From: Verrucomicrobiota bacterium
Lineage (GTDB): Bacteria > Verrucomicrobiota > Verrucomicrobiia > Limisphaerales > AV2
Reading direction: 5' to 3'
Length of the DNA: 22,104 bases
Assembly: GCA_003219345.1 (NCBI GenBank)
Contig: QHOP01000362.1
Location: 1 to 22,104 of the forward strand
Shown here: one piece after another, positions 16,481-22,104 of the stretch
Position numbering within the stretch: the first letter of the stretch is position 1
How the letters are laid out: every line of letters begins with the position of its first letter
The notes under the pieces: generated by a model
The model's database searches: none
What the model was told of the DNA's origin: nothing
What the model saw: the letters and a program-made list of their open reading frames with translations, nothing else
Made by a program: the position numbers and the translations under genes

Positions 16481-17551
16481 CAACTCCACCCATTGCCGCG
16501 TCTGCGCCGATTTCACCGCGGCATCCGTCACAGCCTGCGCGCGTGCGCCATCGTGAAAGCTCGGCACGCACGGACGCTGGTTCAGAATCGCATTGATGAA
16601 TTCAAACGCCTGGTCGTAGCGAAACGTCACCAATGGATCGCCCTGGCGCGGGTCGCGCGGCGAGCCGGGCACTTTCCAGAATTCCTCCGGAATCGTGATG
16701 GTTTCGAATCCCGGACCGCCGACTTTGCCGCTCTGCAGTTTGTTCCATTCGCCGGTGATGAAGACGAACGAGCGTTCACTGCCGTTGAGTTCCACGTAAT
16801 CGAGGCTGCGCCAGCTTTCGTTGCGCCCGCTCGCAAGCTTGCTGCTTTCGAGCACGCCGGTCGCGCCGCTTTGAAACTCGGCGAGGATCGCCACCCAGTC
16901 ATCCAGATCGTTCGGCGCGCCGCCGCGCATGGGGTGCCACTGTTTCAGGCTCGCCACAAGCCGCTTCATCGGTCCGACCAGCAGATGCGCGAAATCGATT
17001 CGATGCGAAAGCATGTCGCCCAGTTCGCCGGTGCCGGCGAGCTTCTTGACCTGGCGCCAGCCAAGGTTGCGCGTGCCCCAGTCCTGCAAACGGCAGGAGC
17101 GATAATGGTACGGCTGTCCGAGGTCACCGCGCTTCACGAGGTGCGCCAGATAACGCATTGCCGGCACGAGGCGATACGTGAACGCTGTCATGTGGCGCAC
17201 GCCCGCTTTGTCCGCCGCCTCGGCCATCTGTTTCGCTTCGGCATAATTCATTGCCAGCGGTTTTTCACAGAGGACGTGTTTGCCCGCTGCGATGGCGGCC
17301 AGCCCGATGGGCCCGTGCAGGAAGTTGGGCGTGGCGATGATGACCGCCTGCACGTCGTCGCGCTTCACCACCTCTTCGTATTTCGTCGCGGTGACTTTGA
17401 CGCCAGTCTGCTGACGCGCGCGCTCCAATGTGGCCGGATCAGCATCGCAGAGCGCGACGACTTTCGCTTCGGGACACAACGCAAGGCCCGGAAGATGATT
17501 TTGCAGCGTGATGCCGCCGCAGCCGATGATGGCGATGCCGATTTGCTTCAT
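16475..17551 (-). CDS. Gfo/Idh/MocA-family oxidoreductase, first copy
   Basis: This protein of about 358 residues is a predicted NAD(P)-dependent dehydrogenase or sugar-modifying enzyme in the cytoplasm. The N-terminal Rossmann domain has IGCGGI (9-14), CDAD (35-38), ATPNFLH (73-79) and the family CEKP motif (95-98). The C-terminal domain has GELGDMLSHRIDFAH with His183 and Asp186-type catalytic positions. I start at ATG 17551 (MKQIGIAIIGCGG) because the Rossmann motif then begins at the usual distance; an upstream in-frame ATG at 17593 adds 14 unlikely residues. The stop lies inside a dispersed repeat. The substrate is unknown: the family includes inositol, glucose and scyllo-inositol dehydrogenases. 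An inverted repeat about 80-100 nt upstream might be a control site. Confidence 0.93.
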   Translation of the reverse strand: MKQIGIAIIGCGGITLQNHLPGLALCPEAKVVALCDADPATLERARQQTGVKVTATKYEEVVKRDDVQAVIIATPNFLHGPIGLAAIAAGKHVLCEKPLAMNYAEAKQMAEAADKAGVRHMTAFTYRLVPAMRYLAHLVKRGDLGQPYHYRSCRLQDWGTRNLGWRQVKKLAGTGELGDMLSHRIDFAHLLVGPMKRLVASLKQWHPMRGGAPNDLDDWVAILAEFQSGATGVLESSKLASGRNESWRSLDYVELNGSERSFVFITGEWNKLQSGKVGGPGFETITIPEEFWKVPGSPRDPRQGDPLVTFRYDQAFEFINAILNQRPCVPSFHDGARAQAVTDAAVKSAQTRQWVELE

Positions 17552-17626
17552 GAACGCGAAGGGCGAGTATGGCGAAGCACCGGACAAAGACAAGCGTTGT
17601 CAGTCCGATGCACGCGCAAAAGAGCC

Positions 17627-17653
17627 CACTCCACGAAAAGTTTCGTGGACGTG
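17627..17653. repeat. Inverted repeat between Gfo/Idh and hypothetical gene
   Basis: TCCACGAAA (17630-17638) and TTTCGTGGA (17641-17649) are perfect 9-bp arms around AG, extended by CAC/GTG with one bulged base. It lies just after the stop of the hypothetical gene (17660, minus) and about 80-100 nt before the Gfo/Idh start. The minus-strand downstream sequence has only a TCTTTT tract. It could be a terminator for the hypothetical gene or an operator for the next gene; the sequence does not decide. Confidence 0.6.
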
Positions 17654-17659
17654 CTTCAT

Positions 17660-18130
17660 TTAATCCAAACAATCGCGTTCACTCCATCGTTTTGCCTCCT
17701 CCGTAATCGCCTTTTCGAATAGCTCTTTATCTTGAGGGCGATCTTCCAATTCACTGGCGGCATAAATAAATCCGTCGAGTTCGTGGAACCCTTGAACTCC
17801 TGCCTTCAAGGTCGCTCGCCAGATCAACCTTGCTCCCTCAAGTGGCGAAACTTCTGAGGTCAGTATCGAGGTAGCGATCTGCTTGGCGTATTCTCTTAAA
17901 GCATCCGTCTTTAACATTCTTCTTTTACCTGTGATCTCTCGAAGTGACTGATTGAAGAGTCGTCGAATGTCTTCGCTTTCGGTAGGCGAACATCCTGCAA
18001 GTTCGACCAACGATTTTGATCGCAAGCCGTGAGCCAGTGCTTCTGCGGCTAAATTTGGTAACTCGTCCGTAGAGAGCAAGCCTAACACCCATAATGTTTC
18101 TATTTTCCCCAGATTGAATGATTTGCTCAT
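17660..18130 (-). CDS. Hypothetical protein, helical, in an AT-richer patch
   Basis: I do not recognise a named function for this 156-residue protein. It is soluble-looking, with no signal peptide or membrane segment. Residues 15-50 (LGLLSTDELPNLAAEALAHG, then LVELAGCSPTESEDIRRLF) resemble a short helical domain found at the N-terminus of many small hypothetical proteins, some of them near toxin or immunity genes; that link is inference. The C-terminus is rich in Glu and Lys. Its DNA is visibly AT-richer than neighbours: 24 of 60 bases are G or C at 17881-17940, against 34 of 60 at 6241-6300. This suggests recent acquisition. ATG at 18130 follows no clear Shine-Dalgarno. Confidence 0.7.
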   Translation of the reverse strand: MSKSFNLGKIETLWVLGLLSTDELPNLAAEALAHGLRSKSLVELAGCSPTESEDIRRLFNQSLREITGKRRMLKTDALREYAKQIATSILTSEVSPLEGARLIWRATLKAGVQGFHELDGFIYAASELEDRPQDKELFEKAITEEAKRWSERDCLD

Positions 18131-18450
18131 GGATTCTTGAACTTGAAACTAACTCTCTCACTAGTTCGAGAATTCGCCAATAATGAACAGTAATCGGATC
18201 TTCCGACAACCAAGGACTAATTCCCTTGTGTGGACTTTGGACCTCTTGTCCTTGCACTGGCACTTTGAGGAGGAAGCTGGTTCAATTCGGAAAGACACTG
18301 AACTTGAAGCCAAACTTCAAGACTTGTTGCTTGACCCTGCGGTGCTTAAGTATCGAAGGAAGCTCCAAAAGCGCTTCCCGGAACACGGCTCGCCAGGTGG
18401 CGGGTGAGCCCTTCGACGAACGACGACCCTTCGTAAACCGCGACGGACGC
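18131..18450. other. About 320 nt without a convincing gene
   Basis: The stretch is AT-rich on its left side (23 of 60 bases are G or C at 18121-18180) and becomes GC-rich near 18400. A plus-strand open frame of 74 codons (18183-18407) and a minus-strand frame from 18263 that overlaps the hypothetical gene are present. Neither shows a recognisable domain or ribosome-binding site. No tRNA, terminator or integrase-type site is seen. It may be remnant sequence in the accessory patch. Confidence 0.5.
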
Positions 18451-18768
18451 TTACGGCAAATTAAGCCAGAGCTTCACCGCCGCTTCGACTTGCTGAATGA
18501 TGGCAGCGTGTACCGAACCCAAAGGCCGCTCCAATTTCACGACCGGAACACTGCCGATTCCTTGCGCGTCAAAAGCCCCGGCTTCCAAACCGCGTGCATG
18601 ATGTGGAACTTCAAAACGATTACTCCGAAGAGCGGTCGTGCGCGGAACGTAACTCACTACCGCGCGCTCATGATCCAGATAGACAATGCTGAGAATGAGA
18701 CAAGGACGCGGTTTCTGGGCCACGCCCAGGTCAATTACCCACAATTCTCCGCGTCGCGCTTGCGGCAT
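18451..18768 (-). CDS. MazF/PemK-type toxin (predicted endoribonuclease)
   Basis: This 105-residue protein has the PemK/MazF fold signature in order: RRGELWVIDLG at residues 5-15, 'KPRPCLILS' at 19-27, 'VPRTTALRSNRFEV' near 40-54, and 'GIGSVPVVKLERPLGSV' near 70-86. Family members cleave mRNA at short sequences and are neutralised by a cognate antitoxin. Its start is fixed by GAGGAG 5 nt upstream. The start lies 34 nt inside the preceding gene, so its translation is probably coupled to it. The length is normal for the family. The 'GELW' start replaces the more usual GDIW. It lies in the accessory patch. The toxin activity is inferred from family, not shown. Confidence 0.82.
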   Translation of the reverse strand: MPQARRGELWVIDLGVAQKPRPCLILSIVYLDHERAVVSYVPRTTALRSNRFEVPHHARGLEAGAFDAQGIGSVPVVKLERPLGSVHAAIIQQVEAAVKLWLNLP

Positions 18769-18914
18769 GATTTCTCCTCACGGTCATACATGGCGAATAT
18801 CTCGGCCGACGCGCCGATCATCCGACGGTATTCCTCAAACCAAGCCGACAACTCCGACAATTCCGTCGGCGAAAGCTGTTCGATCGCATTCTCTATTTCC
18901 GCAACCGTGCTCAT
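18735..18914 (-). CDS. Probable antitoxin partner of the MazF/PemK-like toxin
   Basis: This small acidic protein of about 59 residues (start at 18914) begins STVAEIENAIEQLSPTELSE, a pattern common in short antitoxins encoded just before PemK/MazF or RelE-type toxins. It continues with 'AWFEEYRRM' and ends in a charged tail (DREEKSCRKRDAENCG). The tail overlaps the toxin gene by 34 nt. An in-frame upstream ATG at 18956 is preceded by GGAGG with 3-nt spacing and would add 14 residues (MNLPVNMWDGNFRR). I prefer 18914 because MSTVAEIE is the usual family beginning, but the upstream start cannot be excluded. It is likely to bind the toxin and to repress the pair's promoter; this is inferred from position. 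Confidence 0.72.
   Translation of the reverse strand: MSTVAEIENAIEQLSPTELSELSAWFEEYRRMIGASAEIFAMYDREEKSCRKRDAENCG
18774..18779 (-). promoter_or_regulatory. Toxin ribosome-binding site inside the antitoxin gene
   Basis: GAGGAG on the minus strand lies 5 nt before the toxin ATG at 18768, within the last codons of the antitoxin. It decides the toxin start and supports coupled translation. Confidence 0.75.
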
Positions 18915-19002
18915 GCGCCGAAAGTTACCATCCCACATATTGACCGGCAAGTTCATTCCCCTCCGGTTGATTCCTTCCTTGTCAGCCTTCAGTCACCTCT
19001 TT

Positions 19003-20166
19003 TCACACGTCCAGCTTCGTCCACGCCGCGTTTTTCTTCGACGACTTCACCACGGCTTCGATGAAGGCCATGCCGCGCACGGCGTCCTCGACCTTGGGAT
19101 AGTCGAGCGCGGGATCGTCCTTCGCCAGCTTCCGGCCTTCGAGCCGGGCGCGGATGTGGTTGGCGAAGTTTTTGTAGATGTTCGCGAAGGCTTCCAGATA
19201 ACCCTCCGGATGCGCCGGCGGGGTGCGCGTGGCGGCTTTGGCATTCGCGCCGAGGTAGCCGTTGGCGGTCCGATAGACCTGCATCGGCTGGTCGAGCCAT
19301 TTCACGAGCATCGTGTTCGGCTCCTTCTGGTGCCATTCGATGCCGCCCTTTTCGCCATAGACGCGGATGTTGATATTGTTTTCCTCGCCGATGCTGATCT
19401 GCGAGCAGTGCAGCACGCCTTTCGCGCCGCCCTGGAAGCGAAGCAGCACGTTGCCGTCGTCATCGAGCTTGCGGCCCTTGACAAAAGTCGTGATGTCGGC
19501 GGCGAGTTCCTCAATCTGGAGGCCGGTGATGTATTCGGCGAGGTTCTCGGCGTGCGTGCCGATATCACCCATGCTGCCGGCCGCGCCGCTGCGTTTGGGG
19601 TCGGTGCGCCAACCGGCCTGTTTCTGCCCGGTGGCTTCGATGCGCGTGGCCAACCAGCCCTGCGGATACTCGACGACGACCTTGCGAATCCTGCCGAGCT
19701 TGCCGGCGCGGATCATGTCGCGCGCTTCTTTCACGAGCGGGTAACCGGTATAATTATGGGTGAGGCCATAGAGCAGGCCGCTTTTCTTCACCAGCTCCGC
19801 GAGCTTTTTAGCCTGAGCCAGATTGAAGGTGGCGGGTTTGTCACTGAGCACATGAAAACCCTGTTCCAGCGCCATCTTCGCGGGCGGAAAGTGCATGTGG
19901 TTGGGGGTCACGATGGCGATGAAATCCATGCGCTCGCCTTCGGGCAGCCAGGCCTCGGTCTTGATCATTTCCTCAAATGTGCCGTAGCAGCGTTCCGGCT
20001 CAAGGAAGAGGTCCGCGCCCGACGCGCGTGAACGTTCCGGGTCCGATGAAAACGCGCCGCAGACGAGTTCGATCTGTTGGTCCATGGCCGCCGCGATGCG
20101 ATGCACGGCGCCGATGAATGCGCCCCGACCGCCGCCGACCATGCCGTAGCGAATTTTTCTGCTCAT
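19003..20166 (-). CDS. Gfo/Idh/MocA-family oxidoreductase, second copy
   Basis: This protein of 387 residues is a predicted NAD(P)-dependent dehydrogenase. It has a Rossmann motif VGGGRGAFIG (10-19), TPNHMH (87-92), and SDKP (108-111), where Asp replaces the more usual Glu of the EKP motif. It also has HNYTGYP (137-143) and GDIGTHAENLAEYITG (200-215) with the family His. I start at ATG 20166 (MSRKIRYGMVGGGRG); 30 residues of upstream open frame are GC-rich and unlikely to be coding. The 'GGGRGAFIG' form is common in a Gfo/Idh group abundant in Planctomycetes and Verrucomicrobia, often linked to carbohydrate breakdown; that link is inference. It is transcribed divergently from panD, with a good promoter about 180-205 nt upstream. 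Confidence 0.93.
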   Translation of the reverse strand: MSRKIRYGMVGGGRGAFIGAVHRIAAAMDQQIELVCGAFSSDPERSRASGADLFLEPERCYGTFEEMIKTEAWLPEGERMDFIAIVTPNHMHFPPAKMALEQGFHVLSDKPATFNLAQAKKLAELVKKSGLLYGLTHNYTGYPLVKEARDMIRAGKLGRIRKVVVEYPQGWLATRIEATGQKQAGWRTDPKRSGAAGSMGDIGTHAENLAEYITGLQIEELAADITTFVKGRKLDDDGNVLLRFQGGAKGVLHCSQISIGEENNINIRVYGEKGGIEWHQKEPNTMLVKWLDQPMQVYRTANGYLGANAKAATRTPPAHPEGYLEAFANIYKNFANHIRARLEGRKLAKDDPALDYPKVEDAVRGMAFIEAVVKSSKKNAAWTKLDV

Positions 20167-20230
20167 AATGTGTGCAGGGTGAGTTGGGGGAAGTGCCGTG
20201 ATTCGTATCCGCTGCCGCTGCCGCGGCGCA

Positions 20231-20252
20231 CGGCGGTGCCGCAGCACCGCCG
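20231..20252. other. GC-rich hairpin in the Gfo/Idh leader
   Basis: CGGCGGTGC (20231-20239) and GCACCGCCG (20244-20252) form a perfect 9-bp stem with a 4-nt loop. It lies 65-86 nt before the Gfo/Idh ATG, inside the transcript predicted from the promoter at 20344-20372. There is no T tract, so it is not a standard terminator. Confidence 0.65.
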
Positions 20253-20323
20253 CCACCAGGTCAGGACATTAGCGAGTTGGGTTGTGATTCGTGGCGTTTT
20301 TGGCTTTTGTGTTAAAGTAGATA

Positions 20324-20351
20324 TTGAATTAGGTAACGCGGCCTTTATAGT
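20324..20351 (+). promoter_or_regulatory. Candidate plus-strand promoter for panD
   Basis: TTGAAT (20324-20329), a 16-nt spacer and TATAGT (20346-20351) match the sigma70 consensus at 4 of 6 and 5 of 6 positions. The predicted leader to the panD ATG is about 115 nt. The -10 hexamer overlaps the -10 of the stronger minus-strand promoter. Part of the 308-nt divergent gap 20167-20474. Confidence 0.45.
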
Positions 20352-20372
20352 GGCCGCCGTTTTTCAAGTCAA
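20344..20372 (-). promoter_or_regulatory. Good sigma70-type promoter for the second Gfo/Idh gene
   Basis: On the minus strand, TTGACT (20367-20372), a 17-nt spacer and TATAAA (20344-20349) match consensus at 5 of 6 positions each. It points toward the oxidoreductase gene and predicts a leader of about 170 nt. The -10 sits in the loop of an inverted repeat (GCGGCC at 20338-20343, GGCCGC at 20352-20357). Confidence 0.6.
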
Positions 20373-20399
20373 CGGGCGACTTGGCGCAAACGTTGGATC

Positions 20400-20465
20400 G
20401 TTAAAACGGTACGCATGGCAAACACGCTCGCGTTGTAACGTTTTAACCTTTTAACGATGTTAACG
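20400..20465. repeat. Cluster of TTAACG words upstream of panD
   Basis: GTTAAAACG (20400-20408) is inverted as CGTTTTAAC (20439-20447), followed by CTTTTAACG (20448-20456) and GTTAACG (20459-20465), ending 9 nt before the panD ATG. The AT-rich words stand out from the GC-rich surroundings. They might be a regulator site or a leader structure; no known binding motif is recognised. Confidence 0.5.
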
Positions 20466-20474
20466 AACTGAAAT

Positions 20475-20837
20475 ATGCAAGTTCATTTGTTGAAATCGAA
20501 AATTCACCGCGCGCAGGTGACCGGCGCGAGTCCCGATTACGAAGGCAGCCTCACCGTCGCCGAGGATCTGATGGAAAAGACCGGGCTGCTGCCGTACGAG
20601 CGAATTCTGTGCGGCAACCTCGCCAACGGCGAACGCTTTGAGACTTACGCCATCAAGGGCGAACGCGGCTCGGGCGCCATCGAACTCAACGGCGCCGTGG
20701 CGCACCTGGGCAAAATCGGCGACCGACTGACCATTATGGCGTTCACCGAGGTGGACAGCGCGAAAGCGACGCGCTGGAAACCGCGCGTGATCGTGCTGGG
20801 GAAGAAGAACAAGATCATCAACGCACGGGGAATCTAA
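20475..20837 (+). CDS. panD: Aspartate 1-decarboxylase (pyruvoyl-dependent)
   Basis: This 120-residue enzyme makes beta-alanine from L-aspartate for pantothenate and coenzyme A synthesis. It is made as a proenzyme that cleaves itself at Gly24-Ser25, creating a pyruvoyl group on Ser25. The YEGS motif (22-25) places the cut exactly at the family position. K9 and H11, and the active-site residues R54, T57 and Y58 (RFETY), are all present, as is ERGSGAIELNGAVAH near 63-77. The length is normal for the family. ATG at 20475 has no clear Shine-Dalgarno, but it matches the family N-terminus. It lies in front of lpxD by 113 nt; this pairing is not a standard operon. Other pantothenate genes are not in the window. 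Confidence 0.97.
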   Translation: MQVHLLKSKIHRAQVTGASPDYEGSLTVAEDLMEKTGLLPYERILCGNLANGERFETYAIKGERGSGAIELNGAVAHLGKIGDRLTIMAFTEVDSAKATRWKPRVIVLGKKNKIINARGI

Positions 20838-20950
20838 AATGAGAGGGTTGGTGGTGGTGGGTAGATTGCCGCCGGTTACGAGCCGGGCATACCGAACTCG
20901 ATTGAGCGAAATCGTTCTAAACTCCGCGCGCCGCGTTCCGCATCCGATTT

Positions 20951-21991
20951 ATGCCTCTGACCGCCGCTGAAATCGCCAAACGAATCGATGGTGAAGTGTC
21001 GGGCGAGGGCACGGTGACGCTCACTGGCTTCGCCCCGGCAGACAAGGCCAGGGCCGGCGATCTCACGTTCGCGGAGAACCAGACCTACTTCAATCGCGCC
21101 GAGCAAAGCGCCGCCGCCGCCATCATGGTGGACGGACAGTTCAGCTCCACGAAGAAAACGATCATCCGCGTGCCGAACGCGCGCATCGCGTTCGCGAAGG
21201 TGCTGCCGCTGTTTTTTCCAGAACCCACTTTCGCTCCCGGCATTCATCCCAGCGCCGTCGTGACCCCGTCCGCGCAAATCGACCCCGCGGCGCATATCGG
21301 ACCGCACTGTGTGATTGGCGAACAGACGCGCATCGACGCGGGCTGTGTGCTGCACGGCGGCAATCACGTCGGCGCAAATTGCGTTCTCGGCGCAGACACC
21401 CAGCTTTTCCCGAACGTCGTGCTTTATCCCCGCACGCAGGTCGGCCAGCGCGTCCGCATCCACGCCGGCGCGGTTATCGGCTCGGACGGTTTCGGCTACG
21501 TGCTCGACTCCGGCGCGCATCGGAAGGTGCCGCAAATCGGCTACCTCATCATTCACGACGACGTGGAGATCGGCGCCAACGTCACGATTGACCGCGGCGC
21601 GCTCGGCCCGACTTCGATTGGCCGTGGCACGAAGATCGACAACCTCGTCCAAATCGCCCACAACGTCGCCATCGGCGAACACTGTCTCGTCGTCGCGCAG
21701 GCTGGCATTGCGGGCAGCACCAAGCTCGGCAATTTCGTCACACTGGCCGGGCAGGTCGGTCTGGCCGGCCACCTGAAGATCGGCAACAAGGTCACCATCG
21801 CCGCCCAGTCCGGCGTGATGCACGACATTCCGGACGGCGAAAAATGGTTTGGCTATCCCGCCCAGCCCGACCGGCAAATGAAACGCCAAATCCTCGCCGC
21901 CCAGCAGTTGCCTGAACTGCTCCGTCGCGTGGCGGAGTTGGAGAAAAAACTCGCCGAGGCTGCGACTCACGCAAATGCCAGGAAGCCTTAA
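20951..21991 (+). CDS. lpxD: UDP-3-O-(3-hydroxyacyl)glucosamine N-acyltransferase
   Basis: This 346-residue enzyme adds the N-linked 3-hydroxyacyl chain in the third step of lipid A synthesis, using acyl-ACP, at the cytoplasmic side. The N-terminal uridine-binding domain (about 1-90) has 'GDLTFAENQTYF'. A left-handed beta-helix of hexapeptide repeats follows (about 95-290). It contains IGSDGFGY (176-183) and the catalytic QIAHN motif with His237, followed by the AGIAGS segment (251-256). A C-terminal helix or coiled coil (about 318-338) matches the trimerising tail of the family. The length fits. No Shine-Dalgarno is evident before ATG 20951. It implies an outer membrane with lipid A. No other lpx gene is visible; the window ends 113 nt later. 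Confidence 0.97.
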   Translation: MPLTAAEIAKRIDGEVSGEGTVTLTGFAPADKARAGDLTFAENQTYFNRAEQSAAAAIMVDGQFSSTKKTIIRVPNARIAFAKVLPLFFPEPTFAPGIHPSAVVTPSAQIDPAAHIGPHCVIGEQTRIDAGCVLHGGNHVGANCVLGADTQLFPNVVLYPRTQVGQRVRIHAGAVIGSDGFGYVLDSGAHRKVPQIGYLIIHDDVEIGANVTIDRGALGPTSIGRGTKIDNLVQIAHNVAIGEHCLVVAQAGIAGSTKLGNFVTLAGQVGLAGHLKIGNKVTIAAQSGVMHDIPDGEKWFGYPAQPDRQMKRQILAAQQLPELLRRVAELEKKLAEAATHANARKP

Positions 21992-22029
21992 GAACGCGGC
22001 CCGTTGACACTACCACCATTGCGCGGCTG

Positions 22030-22078
22030 CTCTCCCTCTCGCCGCGAGGCACGAGCGGGGCAAGAGGGCTGGGGAGAG
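22030..22078. repeat. Palindromic intergenic repeat after lpxD
   Basis: CTCTCCC (22030-22036) faces GGGGAGAG (22071-22078), and CCCTCTCGCC (22034-22043) faces GGCAAGAGGG (22059-22068, one mismatch). GCCGCGAGGC lies near the left inner part. The C/T-rich and G/A-rich arms resemble widespread REP-like palindromes of GC-rich genomes. It could fold in RNA after lpxD but has no T tract. Confidence 0.6.
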
Positions 22079-22104
22079 GGGCACCTTCCATCGAATTGGC
22101 GCAG

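Noticed and set aside
18183..18407. A 74-codon plus-strand frame in the accessory patch
   Set aside because: It has no domain, no ribosome-binding site and no partner. It is kept only as part of the description of the gene-free stretch.
20338..20364. GCGGCC/GGCCGC inverted repeat followed by CGTTTTT, as a plus-strand terminator
   Set aside because: No plus-strand gene precedes it, and it overlaps a better-matched minus-strand promoter. A terminator role is possible but less likely.

Overview
The window looks like a chromosomal segment of a GC-rich, Gram-negative (diderm) bacterium. LpxD (lipid A synthesis) and tripartite RND efflux genes imply an outer membrane. Tandem prepilin-like proteins ending in an H-X9-DG motif, two Gfo/Idh/MocA oxidoreductases, and short AC/GA-rich intergenic repeats whose reading frame gives tails such as 'RSPKSE' suggest the Verrucomicrobiota (Pedosphaera/Limisphaerales-like). 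That placement is inferred from gene families and style, not from a marker gene. Most start codons have no clear Shine-Dalgarno sequence.

Layout. (1) 1-8481, minus strand: an efflux locus read in the order TetR regulator, membrane fusion protein (MFP), RND permease, second MFP, second RND permease (running off the left edge). The first three junctions are tight (18 nt, 1 nt and a 4-nt ATGA overlap). The last gap carries an inserted-looking repeat. No outer-membrane factor gene is visible. (2) 8625-13472, minus: three APC-superfamily amino-acid permeases in a row, two of the cationic-amino-acid-transporter type and one LAT/SteT-like. (3) 13610-15413, minus: two tandem paralogous prepilin-like secreted or surface proteins. 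(4) 15672-17551, minus: a short-chain dehydrogenase and a Gfo/Idh/MocA oxidoreductase, separated by a repeat-rich spacer. (5) 17660-18914, minus: a visibly AT-richer accessory patch with a hypothetical protein, about 320 nt without a convincing gene, and a MazF/PemK-type toxin with a small overlapping antitoxin. (6) 19003-20166, minus: a second Gfo/Idh/MocA oxidoreductase, divergent from (7) panD and lpxD on the plus strand (20475-21991). A 308-nt divergent control region between them contains a good sigma70-type promoter on the minus strand, an overlapping weaker candidate on the plus strand, a GC hairpin and a cluster of TTAACG words.

I found no RNA gene, CRISPR array, transposase or phage gene. 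I did not find a clear previously undescribed system. The most unusual features are the MFP-RND-MFP-RND arrangement under one TetR, repeat elements that supply the C-terminus of one gene and the stop codon of another, the overlapping divergent promoters before panD, and the accessory toxin-antitoxin patch.
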